A DNA stretch of 9,154 nucleotides from Ruminococcus sp. (GTDB lineage: Bacteria; Bacillota; Clostridia; Oscillospirales; Ruminococcaceae), in contig JAAVHM010000021.1 of NCBI GenBank assembly GCA_014799675.1, forward strand, positions 3,439 to 12,592. Direction: 5' to 3'. Numbering within the stretch: position 1 is the stretch's first letter; the number at the start of each line of letters is the position of its first letter. The position numbers and the translations under genes are program-made. Under the pieces are notes generated by a model. The model was not told where the DNA came from, searched no databases, and saw nothing but the letters and a program-made list of their open reading frames with translations. Positions 6,372 to 9,154 of this stretch are shown here, in pieces.

Positions 6372-7538
6372 GTGCTTAAAGAATATGCTGAAAAAATGCA
6401 GTCGCTGGCGGTTTTCAGAGGAATTTTGCAGGAGCAGACCGTGGCAAAGCTGCTGAAATTTCTGAAAGAACCCTCGGCGGACAGCTACGGGGATTTTGTT
6501 TCGGGACTTTACCTGCACGGGGACTCCTTGACGGACTTTTTAATAGACGTTGTGACCGAGGACGAGAACGTCTATATGAAGCGTATCGCGGAGTTTAAGG
6601 AAATTCCTGCCAACATTGACGAGGCGGTGCGGAACGAACTGGAATTTTTGCAGGTGCTTTCACGCCTCACCTCGGAGGAAGCGTGGTCGGCGGTGGGAGC
6701 AGGTAAGCCCTTTGCTTGCTGGGAAACCTCGGAAAAGGACTTTTTGAACATTTACAGAGAGAGAATTGCCGCCCTGCACACCAAGGGATTTGGAATTTTC
6801 GCGAAATATCACGCGTTCTCACTAAAGGACGGCAGAATTGTGCCGATAAAAAATCCCGACCCGCAAAAGCTTTCACAGCTTTCCGGGTACGAGCTTGAAC
6901 GTGAAAAAATTATTGCAAACACCATTGCTTTGCTGAACGACAAGCCCGCGCCAAACGCTCTTTTGTACGGCGACGCGGGTACGGGAAAATCCTCCACCGT
7001 CAAGGCGATAGTGAACGAGTACCGCGACAGGGGTCTGCGGCTTATAGAACTGACGAAAGTCCAGCTTGGGGAGCTTCCAACAGTTATTGAGAAAATCGCG
7101 GGCAACCCGCTGAAATTTATCATTTTTATTGACGATATTTCTTTTTCCTCGGACGATGACAATTTCAGCGCGCTGAAAGCTGTTCTGGAGGGAAGCTCCG
7201 CGGCGAAAACCTCCAACATGGCGATCTACTGCACAAGCAACCGCCGTCACCTTGTTAAGGAAAATTTCTCCGACCGAAGCGGCGACGATATGCACGCTTC
7301 CGACACGAGGGAGGAACAGATATCTCTTTCGGAACGTTTCGGATTGAAGGTCTTGTTCCAAAAGCCCACTAAGGAGAATTATCTGCAAATCGTGAAAAAT
7401 CTTGCGGAGCAGTACGGTATCGAATGCACTCCCGACCTGCTTACCCGTGCGGAAGCATACGCTTTGCGCCGAAGCGGACGTTCGGGCAGAGCCGCAAAGC
7501 ATTTTATCGAGCTTGAAGCTGCTAAACCGATAGTTTAA
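6372..7538 (+). CDS. DUF815-family AAA+ ATPase
   Basis: This 388-residue protein has the DUF815 layout: a helical N-terminal region (1-160) and one AAA+ module. The Walker A loop GDAGTGKS is at 200-207, Walker B IFIDDISF at 251-258, the sensor-1 stretch IYCTSNRRHLV at 285-295, the ERFG probable arginine finger at 321-324, and the sensor-2 region RRSGRSGRAA at 366-375. The substrate of these ATPases is unknown. The start is a GTG at 6372 with AAAGGA (6358-6363) eight bases upstream; there is no earlier in-frame ATG that fits. It lies 14 bp after the toxin gene with no visible promoter in the gap, so it is probably read from the toxin-antitoxin transcript or from a promoter inside it. Base use is GC-richer than the toxin-antitoxin pair. 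Its stop overlaps the convergent EFR1 gene. Confidence 0.93.
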   Translation: MLKEYAEKMQSLAVFRGILQEQTVAKLLKFLKEPSADSYGDFVSGLYLHGDSLTDFLIDVVTEDENVYMKRIAEFKEIPANIDEAVRNELEFLQVLSRLTSEEAWSAVGAGKPFACWETSEKDFLNIYRERIAALHTKGFGIFAKYHAFSLKDGRIVPIKNPDPQKLSQLSGYELEREKIIANTIALLNDKPAPNALLYGDAGTGKSSTVKAIVNEYRDRGLRLIELTKVQLGELPTVIEKIAGNPLKFIIFIDDISFSSDDDNFSALKAVLEGSSAAKTSNMAIYCTSNRRHLVKENFSDRSGDDMHASDTREEQISLSERFGLKVLFQKPTKENYLQIVKNLAEQYGIECTPDLLTRAEAYALRRSGRSGRAAKHFIELEAAKPIV

Positions 7539-8302
7539 ATATTATCCTTGTAGTTTTCTATATTATGCTGCTCCAAAACTTTGCTGCCGAGAATAGTTAT
7601 CGCCCTTTGGGGACAGCTTGAAAAGCAACGGTAGCAAAGAGTACACATATTTCCCGAAACAGCTTTGCCCTCGCTTATGCGAATGTTTTTCATAGGGCAA
7701 AGCTTTTCGCATTTTCCACAGCCCGTACAGACGTCGTGTATGATTTTTGAACTGTCAGTATAATTTTTAGTCTTTGAGTGGAAATATAATCTTTGTCCGA
7801 AAAGTCCCGCCATGTGATATAGGAAATTCAAGCCCTCTTGTGCGGGCTTTTTATTTTTGTAATCTTCCGCCGCATTGCTGATTTTCTGCACGGCGGATTT
7901 GACGGTTTCAAGATTTTTTTCGTAAGGCTTTTTGAGAGCCTTGATGTCGCCGATACAGTCGGGCATTTTTATGTGCAGACCGCCGATGATGTTTGCGCCG
8001 AATTTTTTGAAAAGCCGCGCGGAGACACCCGAACCGTCCCCGCTGAAAAGTCCCATGGTGGCGATTATGTAAATATTTTTCCCGCGCCACATGGAGGAAT
8101 TCCTTTCGATAAAGTCGCGGACGATTTTCGGCATATTACTATAGTATATCGGATAGGCAAAAACAATGTCGCGGCTTTCGGAAATCGCGGGGGCGGCGGC
8201 GTTGTCCTCAATAGAGAAAAATTGCGTGCCGCCGAAATGCTCCAAAAATTTTTCAATGCAGAATTTCGTGTTGCCTGTACCGCTGAAATAAATCCCTGTC
8301 AT
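7535..8302 (-). CDS. EFR1-family flavodoxin/2x[4Fe-4S] ferredoxin fusion
   Basis: The 255-residue protein joins a flavodoxin-like N-terminal domain to a bacterial two-cluster ferredoxin domain, the arrangement of the clostridial EFR1 family. The FMN phosphate loop SGTGNT is at 7-12, the flavodoxin blocks FAYPIYYSNMPKIVRDFI at 48-65 and IIATMGLFSGDGSG at 79-92. The cluster ligands are C192/C195/C198 with C202, and C220/C223/C226 with C230. It should carry electrons between FMN and the two iron-sulfur clusters in the cytoplasm; the partner is unknown. The ATG at 8302 lies three bases past the TetR stop, with only a weak GGTG before it, so translation is probably coupled. The stop lies inside TTTAAA shared with the convergent DUF815 gene. 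No hairpin terminator is seen after it. Confidence 0.93.
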   Translation of the reverse strand: MTGIYFSGTGNTKFCIEKFLEHFGGTQFFSIEDNAAAPAISESRDIVFAYPIYYSNMPKIVRDFIERNSSMWRGKNIYIIATMGLFSGDGSGVSARLFKKFGANIIGGLHIKMPDCIGDIKALKKPYEKNLETVKSAVQKISNAAEDYKNKKPAQEGLNFLYHMAGLFGQRLYFHSKTKNYTDSSKIIHDVCTGCGKCEKLCPMKNIRISEGKAVSGNMCTLCYRCFSSCPQRAITILGSKVLEQHNIENYKDNI

Positions 8303-8305
8303 AGC

Positions 8306-8932
8306 TTACACCGCACGGACAATGTCCAGTATCATGGAAAAACCGTTCCGCAGAAAGCTTCCCCTTGCGAAGCCGAGACCGTCCTCAAGGTACTCCTTTT
8401 TTGCGGAGCAAAGTGAGATAAGTCCGCAAATGCTTGACCACATCACAAAGGTAGCCTGAATGGGGTCAACGTCCTCTTTGGCAAAGCCGTCCGTCTTGGC
8501 GCGTTCAATGAAGTCGCAGACGATACTGTTTATTTCCTCGCCGATATCGAAAATTTTTTTCAGTATGGGAAGCTCCTCCATTTTCTCCGCGCTCACGTCA
8601 ATCTTGCCAAGTATGCAGTCGAAGTACATAGGGTAATCGTGCTCAAACCTGACAAGCATATTGCACATGGTAAAGTACGCCCGCTCGTAGTCAACGGAAT
8701 TTGCAAAGCAGTCACGAACGCTGTCCCGCAGTGACGTCATGTACTCCGAGGTGATGTGGTAGTAAATGTCCTCCTTGTTTTTGAAGTAAACGTATACCGT
8801 GGCCTTGCTGCACTCGGCGTTGAAAGCGATATCGTCCATTGAGGTTTTCTCAACGCCGTACTTTAAAAATAATTTTCTTGACGCGTCGAGGATACTGTTT
8901 CTGTTGTATTCAACAAGCTTTTGTTTTGGCAT
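8306..8932 (-). CDS. TetR/AcrR-family transcriptional regulator
   Basis: This 208-residue one-component regulator has an N-terminal TetR helix-turn-helix at about 13-58 (ILDASRKLFLKYGVEKTSMD, then the recognition helix SKATVYVYF at 42-50 and KNKEDIYY at 51-58). A variable helical ligand-binding domain follows to the C-terminus; the ligand cannot be read. The ATG at 8932 is chosen because AAAAGGAG lies seven bases before it and the promoter -10 is at 8972-8977. A longer in-frame start at 9019 would lie upstream of that promoter. The EFR1 gene follows three bases downstream, so the pair is one operon, and the regulator probably represses it and itself, as TetR proteins often do for adjacent genes. 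Confidence 0.93.
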   Translation of the reverse strand: MPKQKLVEYNRNSILDASRKLFLKYGVEKTSMDDIAFNAECSKATVYVYFKNKEDIYYHITSEYMTSLRDSVRDCFANSVDYERAYFTMCNMLVRFEHDYPMYFDCILGKIDVSAEKMEELPILKKIFDIGEEINSIVCDFIERAKTDGFAKEDVDPIQATFVMWSSICGLISLCSAKKEYLEDGLGFARGSFLRNGFSMILDIVRAV

Positions 8933-8939
8933 AAAAACG

Positions 8940-8947
8940 CTCCTTTT
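8940..8947 (-). promoter_or_regulatory. Ribosome binding site that sets the TetR start
   Basis: Read on the minus strand, AAAAGGAG stands seven bases before the ATG at 8932. It decides the start against the longer in-frame ATG at 9019, which has no comparable site. Confidence 0.85.
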
Positions 8948-8971
8948 AAAAATTAAACTTTGAGTACATTT

Positions 8972-9000
8972 ATTATAACACAAGTTTTTGGTGCTGTCAA
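8972..9000 (-). promoter_or_regulatory. Perfect extended -10 promoter of the TetR-EFR1 operon
   Basis: Minus-strand TTGACA (9000-8995), a 17-bp spacer and TATAAT (8977-8972), with a TG extended -10, match sigma-A consensus fully. Inverted arms AAACTT (8955-8960) and AAGTTT (8982-8987) lie symmetrically around the -10 and start point, a possible TetR operator, though the 21-bp gap is wide. The leader is about 33 nt. Confidence 0.85.
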
Positions 9001-9038
9001 GAGTTATATAAATTTTCATTTAGCGGAACAACGTTTCT

Positions 9039-9063
9039 GTAGGGGCGGATTCCATATCCGCCC
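9039..9063 (+). repeat. REP-like unit 1 (GTAG + hairpin)
   Basis: GTAG (9039-9042) directly precedes the stem GGGCGGAT (9043-9050), the loop TCCAT, and ATCCGCCC (9056-9063), a perfect 8-bp pairing. A 5' GTAG next to a hairpin is the recognition signature of REP elements served by RAYT transposases. Confidence 0.75.
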
Positions 9064-9089
9064 GCCGCACATATTGTCGGTAATTCAAC

Positions 9090-9114
9090 GGGCGCATACA
9101 GGATGCGCCCCTAC
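9090..9114 (-). repeat. REP-like unit 2, inverted (GTAG + hairpin)
   Basis: On the minus strand, GTAG (9114-9111) precedes GGGCGCAT (9110-9103), the loop CCTGT, and ATGCGCCC (9097-9090). The stem differs from unit 1 at one position (GGAT versus GCAT) with the partner base changed to match. Confidence 0.75.
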
Positions 9115-9130
9115 AGAATATCGCAATTAT

Positions 9131-9153
9131 GTAGGGGACGGGTTTCCCGTCCC
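9131..9153 (+). repeat. REP-like unit 3 (GTAG + hairpin), at window edge
   Basis: GTAG (9131-9134) precedes GGGACGGG (9135-9142), a TTT loop, and CCCGTCCC (9146-9153), again a perfect 8-bp stem. The stem sequence is different from units 1 and 2, while the head is kept. Further copies may lie beyond the window. Confidence 0.75.
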
Positions 9154-9154
9154 G

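Larger units (their letters stand above)
9035..9118. repeat. BIME-like element: two facing GTAG-headed hairpins with 13-bp terminal inverted repeats
   Basis: The ends are TTCTGTAGGGGCG (9035-9047) and its exact complement (9106-9118). Inside are two head-to-head REP-like units, each GTAG plus an 8-bp stem, separated by 26 bp (9064-9089). The arrangement is that of a bacterial interspersed mosaic element. The outer repeats can also pair to make one long cruciform. It lies upstream of the TetR-EFR1 promoter, outside any gene. Confidence 0.8.

Noticed and set aside
7838..8416. Long plus-strand open frame opposite the EFR1 and TetR genes
   Set aside because: It spans two genes with clear domains on the other strand, has no recognisable motifs and no ribosome site; it is a shadow of GC-biased codons.
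8933..9019. Longer TetR start at 9019
   Set aside because: It would lie upstream of a perfect promoter (-10 at 8972-8977), has no ribosome site, and adds residues not typical of TetR N-termini.
9035..9154. CRISPR array at the right edge
   Set aside because: The repeats are inverted hairpins with differing stems and irregular spacing, not direct repeats with unique spacers.

Overview
The window reads as a chromosomal segment of a low-to-mid GC Firmicute, most likely a gut-type clostridium (Oscillospiraceae/Ruminococcus-like). The signs are strong AGGAGG-type ribosome sites, sigma-A promoters close to TTGACA-N17-TATAAT, a clostridial-style ValS and TcdA, and an EFR1-type flavodoxin/ferredoxin. 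The lineage is inferred from style and recalled family resemblance, not from a search.

Layout. At the left edge, on the minus strand, is the first part of a secreted protein with propeller-like repeats (1-477). It is divergent from valS (687-3308), and two sigma-A promoters lie back to back in the 209-bp gap. To the right of valS, all on the plus strand, are a DUF3788 protein (3395-3808) with its own promoter and terminator; tcdA (3878-4582), the tRNA ct6A37 dehydratase; a DUF6884-type protein (4655-5062) coupled by a one-base overlap to a GIY-YIG-like nuclease gene broken by a frameshift (5062-5699); a Phd/RelE-type toxin-antitoxin pair (5781-6357); and a DUF815 AAA+ ATPase (6372-7538). The ATPase stop codon overlaps that of a convergent minus-strand operon made of a TetR regulator (8306-8932) and an EFR1-family flavodoxin/2x[4Fe-4S] protein (7535-8302). 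The right edge (9035-9154) holds three hairpins, each directly preceded by GTAG, two of them facing each other: the architecture of REP/BIME elements mobilised by RAYT (TnpA-REP) transposases.

Themes. The valS, tcdA, DUF815, EFR1 and TetR genes are GC-richer with mixed codon use. The DUF3788, DUF6884/GIY-YIG and toxin-antitoxin genes are clearly AT-richer, and each unit carries its own strong promoter, so they look like small acquired cassettes placed between resident genes. Two of these promoters (4592-4620 and 5721-5749) resemble each other beyond the consensus hexamers.

Best candidates for something little described: the DUF6884 + GIY-YIG two-gene cassette, whose nuclease half carries a one-base lesion in this genome; the GTAG-headed hairpin cluster with compensatory stem changes; and a 16-bp operator-like palindrome that exactly fills the spacer of the DUF3788 promoter.
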